In this document: in pieces, positions 28,702 to 40,200 of the stretch | Numbering within the stretch: position 1 is the stretch's first letter | How the letters are laid out: each line of letters starts with the position of its first letter | Source of the DNA: Diacronema lutheri | Lineage: Eukaryota; Haptophyta; Pavlovophyceae; Pavlovales; Pavlovaceae | DNA length: 64,000 bases | Assembly: GCA_019448385.1 (NCBI GenBank) | Contig: JAGTXO010000014.1 | Span: 496,001-560,000, forward strand | Direction of reading: 5' to 3' | Program-made: the position numbers and the translations under genes | The notes under the pieces: model-generated | What the model was told of the DNA's origin: nothing | Database searches by the model: none | Seen by the model: the letters and a program-made list of their open reading frames with translations, nothing else

Positions 28702-29560
28702 GCTAGGCGTGTGTGGGTGTCCGCCCATGACGCGTCCTGCCACGTCCTTGCCGTCCCGGCCGTTCCCGCTGCCGGCGTGCACAGGGTCGACGCCCTGATT
28801 TCGGCCTGATGTTGCGTGCGCCCTTTCGCTCGCTCCGTTTGTCCAGCCTCGGCCGCGCGCCTGTAAGCGTCGTTAGTCTATATACGGCGCGGTCCGGGCT
28901 GGTCCGGCCAGTGTAAGGCTGAGAGTACGACCCGGGTCGTACAATCAAGGGTTAAAAGCCAGCCAATGAGCGCTCGAGGGGTCGGAGCGAGGCTTAGGAC
29001 GAGCCTAGGACCGAGACCCCCTCCTGACCGGCCGATTTGGAGTAGAATTCGGGGTCGAGCGGGCGCGGCGGACGGAGGGCCCGAGCCGGGCCGACGGAGG
29101 GTCCGACCCCGGAATGCGGGCGACCGGAAGGGCTTGGGTGATTTACGCCTAGTAGAATAGAATGGCGGATTCCGGGGGGGCTCGCAACTGGCATCGCGCA
29201 AGCTGAGGCCCCCTGACTGACCGGACCGCGCCGAGTGCGCGTGCACCCCGTGGAGGGCGCGGCCAGTCGGACACTCTTCGCGACTGAGCTCGCCGCGGCA
29301 TACCGTGCGCTGCGCCGGCGCGCTACTTGCCGTTGGCCGAGCTGCGGGTGTTGCGCACCGCCGTGTTGCGCAGCCAGCGGCTGGATGCGCCGGTGGCCGG
29401 AACCTTGGCGCGCTTTGGCTAAGCGACCTCGGCCTGCACAGACTCGAACGCGTGCGTAAACTCGAGGCGTTGCAGGTGGCGAGCACGTGAGTTCGCGTAG
29501 GAGGTCTTGTACTCGGTGGCCTGACTGTCGACCGACGAGAGCTTGGGCGAGTTCGGCGGC
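28702..29560. other. No gene recognised
   Basis: Mixed composition, less GC-extreme than the gene space. Contains TATA-like TCTATATACGG at about 28,877 and short G-rich direct repeats (GACGGAGGG...CCGACC) at 29,060-29,110. Several short open frames on both strands show no family. Confidence 0.4.
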
Positions 29561-29569
29561 ACGTTGGCT

Positions 29570-29596
29570 CACTTGGGCTCGGTGCGCGGCTCTGCC

Positions 29597-29629
<33 letters not shown>

Positions 29630-30462
29630 CTTCGGACTCGCTGCCCGGCTCTGCCTGTGCGGGCGCGATGCACTCGGACTCGATGCCCGGCTCTGCCTTC
29701 GTGGGCGCGGTCGCGGGCACGGGCGCGCCCTCGACCCCGTCGCGGTTGAAGACATCGAACTCGACGCACACGCCGTGGTCCTTGAAGTCGGTGGCCTCGC
29801 TGTCGTTCGCGTAAGCCTCGGGCGAACTCGCAACGAGCGACGACATCTCGGCGTGGAGCCAGCACATCTCATGCTGCACCGCGTGTTCAGGTTCTCGAGC
29901 GCTCCATTGAAAGAGTCACTCTCACCGAGGCGCTCGCTGCACCACACCAGATAGCCATCGAGCTTGTGAGCGTGCTCGTGCGCCCGTGCGAGGTCCTTGG
30001 AGAGCGCGTCGGCGCGCGCGCACATGCCGTCGCATGACTTGGCCGGTGTCATGCTGTGCTTCCAAGGCCTGGTGCTCGGCGTTGAGCGTGTCGTGATCCT
30101 CGCGAACGAGCTGCAACCAGCTGCAGCAGCCGCGCGACGCCGCTGTCGCCGACGATGCGCTGGAGCATGTGGCCCATGAGGTGTGCGCGGCACGTGGCGA
30201 GCGCCACATTTTTGCGCAGCAGCGCGAGGATCCGGGCGCCGCGGACGAGCCGGCCCATGCACTTGAGCGCGTAGATTCGGCCGCACATGCACGCGCCGAC
30301 GACCGAGTCGGCGGGCCCGCCGTCGAGCCAAAAGTTGGCCTCGGCCGCATCGCGGCGGCGGGCGACGCGCTGAAGGATGCGCACGCGGTAGTGCCGGTCG
30401 ACGAGCAGCTCGTCGCCGAAGATCTCGTCGGGCAGCAGCTCGGAGACGTTCTGGGGGTACAT
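29570..30462 (-). pseudogene. Frameshifted coiled-coil protein gene
   Basis: Starts with a natural-looking ATG at 30462: MYPQNVSELLPDEIFGDELL, VDRHYRVRILQRVARRRDAA. The reading continues only by changing frame three times: near 30,115 (to REDHDTLNAEHQALEAQHD), near 30,050 (to CDGMCARADALSKDLARAHE, HAHKLDGYLVWCSERLGESD) and near 29,880 (to HEMCWLHAEMSSLVASSPEA, DFKDHGVCVEFDVFNRDG), ending in an acidic Pro/Glu repeat (AEPGIESE, AEPGSESE). The first shift coincides with a near-duplication of GCAGCTGGTT/GCAGCTCGTT. Conserved-looking coding in successive frames suggests a decayed gene; short introns do not fit. Family unknown. Confidence 0.5.
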
Positions 30463-30877
30463 GCTGTGCGAGCGTGCACGCGACGAGATCTCGTCGGGCG
30501 TGCCGTCCGTTCGTTCAGAGCAGAGCGCGTCGGACCGGCAGACAGACGATGCAGCGCGCGAAGGCACCTGCGGCGCGCGGCGTGGCCTCGCGTGCCGTCA
30601 CGAAGCCGCCTGCGCGCACTGCGGAGGCGGCGAGCGCGACGAGGGCGGGCGCGGACGAGGTGCTGAGCGGCGTCACGTACGCGCCCTCGCTCGCCGAGCT
30701 CGACGCCGCGGCGCTGACGATGCGCGCGGCGTACCACACCGACCGCCCCTGAGACGATGCGCGGCGCCCGCGGAGGACTGGTCCGTTGGCGCGCAAACCG
30801 TGGGCGAAAGGGCGCGAAGCCAACGGCCGTCCGCGCACGTTCAAACGCGCGCATACGGGTGGCATCCTCCCACCTTC

Positions 30878-31750
30878 GGCGCCGCTTTCTAAAAGGGTGT
30901 AGGGTGTACGGTGTAGGATGCAAAACAAGCCCTCCCCACATTTGGGCCCGACGTCATTCCTTCTTCGAAGCCGTGACGTTACTCACATACGAGTACCTTT
31001 ACTTAGTGTAGGATGTATCTATTCTCTAGGTATTTGCATAGTGTAGGGTGTAGGATAAGTACGGTTATGAAAGTCCCATAGGGGGGAGAAGGAATGACGC
31101 TGTGACGAAAGAAGGAATGACGTCGGGCCCAAATGTGGGGAGGGCTTGTTTTGCATCCTACACCCTACACCCTACACCCTTTTAGAAAGCGGCGGCGCCT
31201 CGGAGCATGGCGGCTCGACAGCATGGCGCCTCGACAGCATGGCGTCGTCCAGCGTGGCGTCCAGGATGGCGACTGCGCCCGGGCCGTGACGCCGCGACGT
31301 CGTTCGGCTGCGTCACGGAGGAGCGCCATCCGTGCGCCACGGAGGAGCGGCAGGACCACGACGCGGCGTGACGCTGGACGACGCCATGCTGTATAGGCGC
31401 CATGCTGTCGAGCCGCCATGCTCTGAGGCGCCGCCGCTTTTCAAAAGGGTGTAGGGTGTAGGGTGTAGGATGCAAAACAAGCCCTCCCCACATCTGGGCC
31501 CGACGTCATTCCTTCTTTCGTCACAGCGTCATTCCTTCACTCCCTGTAGGACTTTCGTAACCGTACTTATCCTACACCCTACACTATGCAAATACTTAGA
31601 GAATAGATACATCCTACACTAAGTAAAAGTACTCGTATGTGAGTAACGTCACGGCTTCGAAGAAGGAATGACGTCGGGCCCAAATGTGGGGAGGGCTTGT
31701 TTTGCATCCTACACCCTACACCCTACACCCTTTTAGAAAGCGGCGGCGCC
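30878..31750. repeat. ~870-bp palindrome built from two inverted MITE-like units
   Basis: Unit 1 (30878-31200) and unit 2 (31426-31750) are reverse complements of each other. Each unit itself has ~90-bp terminal inverted repeats (GCCGCTTTCTAAAAGGGTGT, AGGATGCAAAACAAGCCCTC, GGGCCCGACGTCATTCCTTC) around a ~140-bp core with GTGTAGGRTGTA motifs. The 225-bp spacer is also palindromic (CATGGCGGCTCGACAGCATG against its complement near 31,405). Everything is symmetric about position ~31,314. The repeated TGTAGGG/TGTAGGA is AT-richer than the host genome. No coding capacity. Confidence 0.85.
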
Positions 31751-31844
31751 TCAGAGCATGGCGCCCGCCCGCTCGAGCCGGACCTCCGCGCAGCCGGACT
31801 CGCCCCGCCCCGGGCTGCTCTGGCTGGGCGACGTCGTGCGCGCC

Positions 31845-32330
31845 TCAGAACGCCGCGCTCGCCACGCGCACGTAGCCCTCGTCCGGGTCCGGCTCGGGCG
31901 CCGCGTCGCGCACCGAGCGCGACGCGGCCTCGACGCCCGGCGTTTCGGCACGCGAGGCGACGGATGCCTCGTCCGGCCGGCCCCACGGCAGCTGCAGCTC
32001 GAGCTGGCGCTGGATGATGCGCGGCGTCGCCACGCGCCCGTGCTGCACCTCGCGACGTCGCGCGCGCACGTAGAGCACGATCGCCACCGAGCCGCTGAGG
32101 CCCATCATCGCGCCGAGCAGCACCGAGATTGTGGTCTCATTGTCTGCTTGGGCGCGAACGGAAAACGCGCGAAGGGTGGCGACGAAGATCGTTGGGTTGG
32201 GTTGGGCCACCGGCTCCCGAGGATTGCTTGTGGCGCTCGACTGACCGTTGGCCCAGCTTTTTTTTTTCTCGAACCTACTGTGGAGCCGCCTGCAGCGTGA
32301 TCTCCCGCGCACAACGACCATGGCCGCCAT
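31845..32330 (-). CDS. Hypothetical single-pass membrane protein
   Basis: Up to 161 residues from ATG 32330; an internal acceptor-like CAAGCAG near 32,140 may mean that only the part downstream of it is coding. That part has one transmembrane segment (ISVLLGAMMGLSGSVAIVLYV), a positive stop-transfer stretch RARRREVQ, and a cytosolic tail ending EPDPDEGYVRVASAAF. No family recognised. The 5' end overlaps, head to head, the start of the helicase remnant. Confidence 0.45.
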   Translation of the reverse strand: MAAMVVVRGRSRCRRLHSRFEKKKSWANGQSSATSNPREPVAQPNPTIFVATLRAFSVRAQADNETTISVLLGAMMGLSGSVAIVLYVRARRREVQHGRVATPRIIQRQLELQLPWGRPDEASVASRAETPGVEAASRSVRDAAPEPDPDEGYVRVASAAF

Positions 32331-34690
32331 CGACCTGCGCGCCTTCGACGCGGCGCTCGTCAACTGCGAGATCGTGAGCACGCGGCCGGTCAAGCCGAGC
32401 GAGCAGGCGCGCACGGTCGACAAGCTGAGCTACGGGCCGTCGCGCCGCGCGCTCGCCTTCGTCTCGCCGCCCTGCGTCGTCGACTGGCCCGAGCTCACGG
32501 GCGACGGCAACTTTGGCACCATGTACGGGCCGACGGACGTCGACAAGGCGGCGTACACGGCCGGCGTGACCGACAAGGAGCTGCCGATTGAAGGCGCGCC
32601 GCTCGCGCAGATGGACGCCTACTTTGGCGCCCTGCGCGCCATCGACGATCAGCGCGTCGAGACGGTGCACGCGCGCCAGAAGGAGCTGCTCAACACGCGC
32701 GGCCTCTCGAAGGAGGAGGTGCGCGGCAAGCTCTCGCCCGCCGTCAAGCCCAAGTACGAGGACGACACGCTCGCGCACACGCGGCTGAACATGTCGACGC
32801 GCACGTTCACGTGGGCGGGCTCCGAGCGCGTCGTGCCGCTCGTCGACGCGCGGCGCGAACCGGTCGACGAGATCCGGCACGAGGACGTCTGCGCCATCGC
32901 CACGCAGCTCGACCGCGTCTACACGGGGCTCACGGGCTCGATGTTTGGCACCAAGTGGAACGTGTGCGGGGTCATGCTCCTGAAGCGCGCCGAGCAGCGG
33001 CCGCAGCCCGGCTCGGACGCCTTCGCCTCGTACGGCGTGCCCGCCTGGGCCGACACGTTCGACTCCACGGGGCTGTACGTGCCCGACGAGCGCGAGCGCG
33101 CGGCGGCGCTCGCGGCGGTGGCCGGTCTGCGCACGGCGCGCGCGCCGGCCGGGCCGGGCGGGCGCGAGCTCGCGCGCGCGCAGGGCTACCATCGCGCCGA
33201 GCGGGCTGCGAGCGCGGCGGCGGCGCGCGCGGCGATGGCCGAGGGCGGCCAGCAGTGCGCGCTCCACGGCGCGGTCGTCAAATCGGCGCTGCGCGGCGTG
33301 GGCAACCGGCTGCATCTTTGCGACGCGCCGGGCGGAACGGGCAAGACGTTCGTCGAGCGCGCCATTATCGCCGCCGTGCGCGCGGATGGGCACGCGGTCG
33401 TCGTGGGCGCGTCCTCGGGCGTCGCCGCCACGCTGCTGCCCGACGGCCGCACCTTCCACTTGACCTTCAAGGTGCCCGGCGGTGCCGACTCCGACGGGCA
33501 AGCCGTTCAATGGCGTGCCGCGCTCCGAGCGCGGGCGCTCCCTGGCCGCCGCGGCGGCTGGTCGTGTGGGACGAGGCGCCGATGCAGACGCGGTGCCACC
33601 TCGACTCGCCTGATCGGTGTTTGCGCGACGTGACGGGCGTCGACGAGCGCTTCGGCGGCGAGACGCTGCTGCTCGCCGGCGACTTTCGCCAGTGCTTGCC
33701 GGTGGTGCGGCGCGGCTCGCGCGCGCAGATCGTGCGCTCCTGCCTCAAGTACTCGGCGCCGTGGCAGCACGATCGGCAGCACGCCTTGGTCGAGAACGTT
33801 CGCGCCTCGAGCGCGGCGCGCGACACGGGCGACGCGCTCGGCGCGGGCGAGTGGGCGGAGCTGCTGCGCAGCCCCGGCGACGGCGCCGTTCCCGCGGCGG
33901 TGCCGGCGGCCGGGGCCATGCCCGGCGCATTCCCGCTCGATCCCGTGCAGCTGCCCGAGGCCGTCGGCGGCGTCCCCATCCGCGTGGGCTCGGCCTACCC
34001 GACGGAGCTCGTGACGACTTTGTCCACGGCGCGACGTGTTGGACCGACGACGGCTCGCTGTGCGACCGCGCGGTGCTCTGCGCCAAGCAGACGGACGTGG
34101 CGCGGATCAACTGGCTGGTGATCGGCCGCTTCCCGGGCGCGGCGGCGAGGTGCGCGTCGGCGGACGAGCTGGCGCGACGACGGGGCGGGCAAGCAGATTG
34201 CGCGGGCGTCGGTCGAATTCCTCGACTCGCTCGAGCACGCGCAGATGCCGCACCGCGTCCTCGACCTGAAGCCCGGGATGGTGGTGATGCTGCCGCGCAA
34301 CCTCTCGCCCGGCGAGGGGCTGTGCGGCGGCACGCGGCTGATCGTGCGCGGCGTGCGCGCCGGCGGCCGGCTGCTCGAGTGCGCACGCCCCGGCGCGGCC
34401 GCCGGGCGCGACAGCACCGTGCTCGTCGCGCGTGTCGACCACCACTCGCCCGACGACGGCACGTTCGCGCTTGTGCGGATGCGCCGCCAGTTCCCCGGTG
34501 CGGCCGGCGTAACGAGGCGCAGGGGCAAGCGCTCGGGTGCGCGGGCGTGTGGCTCGCCGAGCCGTGCTTCACGCACGGCCAGCTCCACGTGGCCGCTTCG
34601 CGCGTCGGGCACACGTCGCGCGTCCGCTTTGCGCTCGGCGCGGACCTCGTGACGCGCAGCGTCGTCTTCAAAGAGGTGCTCCGCGCGGTC
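32320..34690 (+). pseudogene. OB-fold-like N-domain plus Helitron-type Pif1 helicase, frameshifted
   Basis: From ATG 32320 (MAAIDLRAFDAALVNCEIVS) a ~270-residue domain with STRPVKPSEQARTVDKLSYG, FVSPPCVVDWPELTGDGNFG and MFGTKWNVCGVMLLKRAEQ resembles a single-strand-DNA-binding OB-fold protein (inferred). It is fused to a Pif1-family helicase: Walker A CDAPGGTGKTFVERAI, GASSGVAATLLPDGRTFHL, then after a frame change near 33,520 Walker B VVWDEAPMQTRCH and LLLAGDFRQCLPVVRRGSR. Further changes near 34,015, 34,180 and 34,505 are needed to reach LVIGRF, HRVLDLKPGMVVMLPRNLSP and EPCFTHGQLHVAASRVG, the Helitron-like C-terminal motif. Four shifts indicate decay. No HUH nuclease domain is visible, so the parent may be a Helitron or another large element. 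Confidence 0.7.
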
Positions 34691-35642
34691 AGCGGTGGCG
34701 AGGCGGCGGCGGCGGCGCTCGCCGCGGCCGCCGTCGCCGCCGCGCGCGAATGCGCGGCGGCGGCGCGCGGTGGCGGCGAGCGCGGCGGGCGCGGCGCGGA
34801 CGGCGCGCGCGGCGCCGGCGGCGGGCGGCGCGCTGGCGGCGGGCGCGCCGCCGGCGCGCGGTGCTGGCCAGCACCCGCCGGCGCGACGCCCGCCGCGCCG
34901 CTCGCGCCGACGCGCAGCCGGCGGATGCTCGCCAGCACCGCGCGCCGCGCGACCGGCCCGCGTACCTGCGCGCCCTTCGCGGGCGCGCAGGGCGGCGCCA
35001 ATGCGGCCGGCGTGCAGGGGCCTCAAGCCGGCGCGCCGCCCGCCGCCGCGTGGGTCGCCGCCACGCGCGTGCCGTCGGCGCTGCCGCCGCCCGGCGTCGC
35101 GCTCGCGCCGCAGCCGCCGCCGCCGCCGTCGCCGCCGCCTGCCGCCTGCCGGCAAGCTGGGCAAGCGCGCAGCGGCGGCGACGGCGGTGCGCGATCCGGC
35201 GAGCAGGCGGCGCGCCGCCGAGCCGGGGGCGGGCTCCGTGGGCGACGAGGCTCGCCCGCCACTGGCACCACTCGCGCGCCGAGCGCGCACAACGCGCGGG
35301 AGCCCGCTGCGTGGCCGGACGAAGCTGCGGTCACGGCTGAGGGGCGGATCCGACACGCCGTGGCCGTACAGCACATCGAGCAGGGAGGCCGTCACATCGA
35401 CATGAATTTAAGTGCCACATCGAGCACGTGATACCCTGCGGACTGGCGCCACTCCTGCCGCCCCTCGCGCCGAGCCCGCGGCGCGCGCCGGGCAGTTGTT
35501 GCGCGCGCACGCAGCACGCAGCGCGCAGACAAGACGTGAAAAATGTGTCGCGGCGAGGACGAGGGCGAGCCCCGGCGGCTCGGCGAGGCGTCGCATCTCA
35601 CACACACAGTGGCGCACTCCGAACGGCCCGGTCCACATTGCG

Positions 35643-35674
<32 letters not shown>
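35643..35674 (+). repeat. Poly(C) tract, 32 nt
   Basis: Uninterrupted C32, the left member of an inverted pair with the G36 tract at 36969. Confidence 0.95.
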
Positions 35675-35675
<1 letters not shown>

Positions 35676-36967
35676 CGCGCGGCTAGCCGACGCGCCGGCC
35701 TCTTGCTCGCGGCTGTAGACCCGGGCGCTGAGGGCCTCGTACATGCCGGGTGGCCGAGGGACAGAAGCCCGTCTCGGTCACGCTCGTGCAGCGCAAGCGC
35801 ACTGCGCACGCGCGGCACGCGACCGCGCGCGAGACGGGCCACCGTGCAGCGCATCGGCCCCCGTCGGCGCCGGGTGCGCCGGGCGGCCGCGCCCTATGCG
35901 GCGCGCGGCGTGGAGCACCGAGGGCGCACGGTGCTGGAGGCCAACGAGCGGGTCAGCTTCACGCGCGCGCACACGCATGTGCGCACGCAGACGCGGCACG
36001 TGCACAACCCGCCCGCGCGGCTGAGCGCGCGGGCGGCGCGGCGACCTCAACTGGCGCGCGTGCACGCTCGCGGCGGCGCGGTTCGAGCGCGTGCATGCGA
36101 CCGGGCGCGGGTTCCGGCCCGAGCAGCTGCTCGTTGTGTGCGGCAGCTGGCTGCACCGGTCGCGCGGCGGCGGCCGTGTGCGAGGCAAGCCGCCCGCGCT
36201 CGGTGAGGGGCTTGCTTTGGGCGCTGCGCCGGCTCGACATCGCGACGACCCTCGTACCCAAGCTGCGGAGATCCAACGGATGCTCGCAGCTGCGCGAGGT
36301 GAAGCGGAAGTGCGCCCGCTCCGAGCGCGACGCCCGCCGCGGACGCCGACGGCGCGCCGCTGGCCCGGCCGCGGCTGGCGGGCCGCGGCCGGTGCGGCGC
36401 GGCACCGGCACGCTGCAGCCGTACGTACGCGCGCAGAGCGCCGGGCGGTCGCAGCGCGTGGCGGGTGGCGCGGCGCGATGCCCGCGGCGGCAAGCGTGAC
36501 TCAGCGCGGCAACGTCGGGAGTGGTGCAGGCGGCGTTGAAGCGAACGAGAAGGTGGACGCGGCGGCGATGAGCGGCCACGGCCACACCGGCGCGTCACGG
36601 CCGCCGCCTCCGTCGCCTCGCGCGCGGAAGCGCGCGCGGCCGGCGCGACGGACGACGGCAGGGGCGTCGGCCGTGGCGGGCGTCGTGGGCGCGCCGCGCG
36701 CCAGCCACGCCGGCCTAGCCGGGCCGTCGTCGGCGTCGTCGTCGTCGGCGGCCTCGTCGTCGTCGGCCGGAACGGCGGCGCACTCGGCGCGAAGGAGGCC
36801 GACGGCAGCGCCGGCGACGCGCGCGTGTTGCCGCCTGCCGACAAGCTCGTCGCGCCGTGCGAGCGCGGTGTCGCCGTGTCGCCCTCGGCGGGCGACGTGG
36901 CGTGCGGCGCACGCGACGTCGACGCGGCCGCTGCCGCACGGCGGAGCAGGCGTGGCTGGTGCGGGGG

Positions 36968-36968
<1 letters not shown>

Positions 36969-37004
<36 letters not shown>
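36969..37004 (+). repeat. Poly(G) tract, 36 nt
   Basis: Uninterrupted G36, about 285 bp upstream of the ATG at 37290. Length may be unstable or mis-assembled. Confidence 0.95.
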
Positions 37005-37006
<2 letters not shown>

Positions 37007-37175
37007 GGTTGGGGGGTCGGTCGATAAGGTCGCTGGGGACAATCTCCCATCAGAAACTCCCGCTTAAACAGCCGCTAGGGCGGCCGCGTCCGGCACGCCC
37101 AGCGCCGCGACGAGCGCGATGCATTCCACGAGCGCAGTGGTACATCGCTCGCCGTGGGGCGCACCACGGGCCTTC

Positions 37176-37182
37176 TATAAAT
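37176..37182 (+). promoter_or_regulatory. TATA box of the large mobile-element gene
   Basis: TATAAAT, within the AT-rich island CTTCTATAAATTTATGAGG, the only one in several kb. It is 114 bp upstream of ATG 37290 and would set the transcript start near 37,205. Confidence 0.5.
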
Positions 37183-37289
37183 TTATGAGGCCAAGAGCGA
37201 CGTCTTATCACACTTTCAAAAGCAGCGGATCAAAAGGCGTCTGCCAATCCGCCCGCGAGGACGACCGACGCGGACGACCAGCACGCGCG

Positions 37290-40200
37290 ATGGCGCAGGA
37301 GACGACCGGCTCGATGCCCATGGCGGCAAGCGTGACCAAGGGCCCCGGCGTCGGAGATGGCGCAGGTAGCGACGAAGCGATCAAGGTGGAGGAAACGGCG
37401 AAGACGAGCGGCGACGGCTGCACCGGCACGCCTCCTCTGCGCCCGGCCGCGCGCGCGGCCGGCGCGGCGGACGACGGAGGGGCGGCGGTCGTCGCGGGCG
37501 TCGAGGGCGAGCGCGACGCACTCGCCAAGACGGGTGCCGGCGGCTGCGACGACGACGCTCGCGAGCCGCTGTCGGCCGGCAAGCCCGGCGCACTCGCCGC
37601 CGCGGCGACCGTCGGGGGTCTCGGCGAGCTCGTCGGCAGCCTATGCGCGTGGCTGGCGCACGGCGCGGCTGGTGGCGCCATCGCGGCCATCTCCCCCGGG
37701 ACGGCCGCGCGCGGAGCAAACGGCACGCCGCAGCGCGCCGAGCCGCCGGCCGCCGGCGATCCCGTCGCTCCGCACGCGTGCGTCGCCGCTGCGGCGCCCT
37801 TGGCGGGCAGCGCGGCGGCGCCGTCGTCGGCCGCGCGCGACGCGCAGCGCGGCGTCGCGGGATTCGACGCGGCCGCGCACGCGCACGCGCGCGACGGCAG
37901 GCGGGCGGCACGGCGGATGCGCAAGCAAGAGGGGGCGGTGCACAGGGCCTTCCGCAAGTCCCTCTGGCGCGACGCGACGTTTGTCGAGTTCGTTGAGAAG
38001 CTGCGCCCCGACGGCAGCGCGCAGCTGCTCGCGCGCGAGCCCACGCGGCACGCGGCGGCGGTGCTGTGCGAGCTCGCGCGCGGCCGCGACGGCGCGAGCG
38101 GCGCGGCCGGGCTGCTGCACGAGATGAGAGCCGCCGATGCGCGCGCGCGCGAGGCCGCCAAAGCGGCGGAGGCAGCGCGGCTTGCGCACGGGACGCTGCG
38201 CATCGTGGCAACCGTGGCGCTGGGCGGTGCGGTCTTCGCCGGCATGTCAGCGCTGGTCGTTGCTTGCGCGGCGCGCACGGCGACCGGTGCGCTTTTTGGG
38301 GCCCGCCGCCCGCGGGCGGCCGCGCGCGGAGCCGACGACGCGCTCGGCACGCTGCAGCGCGCCGAGCCGCCGCCCGCCGACAAGGGCAAGCGCAGGCGCG
38401 CCAGAGCCAACGACGACCCCGTCGACGCGGCGCGCAAGGCCGTGGGCAAGGCGGAGGGCAACTGCCGCAAGGCAGCCCGCCGGCTGCACCTCGCTGCACT
38501 GGGCGAGGAGGAGGCGCAGCAGCGCGTGCTCGACGCCGAGGCGGCGGAGCAGCTGGCGCGCTCGCGCGAGCCGGCCGGCGGCTGGGTAGGCAGCGCGCGC
38601 GCGCGCGCGCGCCCCGCCGCGCGCGCGCCCGTCGATTGGCGTGCGCGCAGCGCAGAACGGCGCGCCAGCTCCGTCACCTGCGCGCCGCCGCGCCCGTGCC
38701 CCTCGCGCGCAGGGGCGCCCTGCGGACTTGCGGCTGCAACAGGCGCACTTTGGCATTCGCGAAGATGCCGACGCGGATGTGCGCCGCGCGCACGAGGCGC
38801 TGCGCCGGGCGAGACAGGGTGTGGCGTGCGCCAAGGCCAACGTGCGGCAGATGGAGGCGGCGTTGCTCAACGCGACGCGCTGCGCCACCGCGGTGCTCGC
38901 GCCGCGTGGCGTGCCGGAGGGTGACGAGCAGGCCGCGGCGAGAGAGCAGGCGGCGCTGGACCGGGAGGCGCCGCCGGCCGCGGAACGCGCGGCGCCGACG
39001 GCGCGCTCGCCCTCGGAGCTGCCGTCCGAGTGGGGCCCGCCAGCGGTCGGCCGGCGCCCGACGCCGCGTGCACTGTCGCACGCCGCGGGGTGCGGGGACG
39101 ACAACCCGTTTGCGCCGCTCGCAACCGTCAGCGGTGATTGGTCGCCCACGCCGAGCTTGCGCCCGCCGTCCTCGCCGCCGCGGCAGCCGCCGTCCGACCG
39201 CCGCAGCGCGCAGCGTCGCAGCGCGCGCGCGCGGCCGCCGAGGCCGACCGTTTCACCCGAGGAAGCGCTCGCAGCCGAGCGCCAGGCGCGCGCGCTGTCG
39301 GAGCAGGCGGAGCAGAGGCGCGCCAAAAAGGCCGCCGCCAAGGCCGCGCGCCGCGCCGCGCGCGCCGCCGACAAGCGGACGGCGCGCGTCGTCCACGCGT
39401 GCGTAAGCGCCGCCTTGCAGCGCGTCTGCACGAGCGTCGCCACGGGCACGCCGCTCGCCGTGCTCCGCGAGCGCGCCGAGAGGCCGCGCGCGCCGAAGGC
39501 CGCGCCCGCGCCACCACGCCGCGCAGCGGACGGCGGCCGCGCGCTCCGCCACGCGCGCCGTGCGGCCGATGCGGCGGCGGAGCGCGAGGCGGCGGTGGCG
39601 GCCGACGCCGACGAGCGGTTCGAGCGGCAGCCCTCCGCCGCCCGGTTCGACGGCGGCGATGGCGGCGGAGGCGGCCACGTCGAGGCGAGCGCGCGACCGC
39701 GCGCCGGCGAGGCCGGCGAGGCTGGCGCGCACGGCGCGCCTGGCGCAGCGGGGCCCCCGGCGGCGTCGCTCGCGTCGCGCAGCCCGTGTGATGCGCGGCG
39801 CACGGCACGCCTCCCGCACGCACGCGCCGCAGCCACCTACGCAGGCAACGGCGGCTGGGGTGGCAACGTCGGCGGCGACGTGTGCGGCGATTGTTTCGGC
39901 GGCGGCGGCGTCCGTCGCGACGCCTGCGGCGGCGGCGACGCCACCTGCGGCTGCGGCGATGGCGGCGTCGGTGCTGGCGCTGGCGAGGCCCCCTGCACAC
40001 GGTGCGCCGGCGCGCGCGACGGCGTCGCGCTTGCTGCGCTTGCTCGGCGCGCCACGCGCCGTGCTCGGTGCGATGGCGCACGCCGCGGCCGTGTTGGCGC
40101 GCGGCGTGGCCGCAGCCGTCGCTGGCGTGCGCGCCGCCGCGCGCGCCGTGCGGCGCGCGCGCCGCCGAGCGCCTTGCGCGCGCCGCACGGCTGCGCGGCG

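Larger units (their letters stand above)
34691..37175. other. Low-complexity stretch with two opposite homopolymer tracts; no intact gene
   Basis: 34,700-35,350 is Ala/Arg/Pro-coding in all frames and looks like helicase-tail filler. C32 at 35643-35674 and G36 at 36969-37004 bracket 1.3 kb. Inside, short stretches look protein-like in changing frames (KPVSVTLVQRKRTAHARHAT; RTVLEANERVSFTRAHTH; FRPEQLLVVCGSWLHRS), suggesting a decayed gene. From 36,478 the sequence MPAAASVTQRGNVGSGAG onward is a diverged relative of the start of the large gene at 37,319. Confidence 0.4.

Noticed and set aside
30890-31745. TGTAGGG repeats as telomeric sequence
   Set aside because: Only two or three irregular units per arm, internal to inverted repeats, with variable TGTAGGA/TGTACGG; not a telomere array.
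36047-37042. Minus-strand Pro-rich frame through the G36 tract
   Set aside because: The poly-Pro run is a translation of the homopolymer; flanking sequence is low-complexity Arg/Pro.
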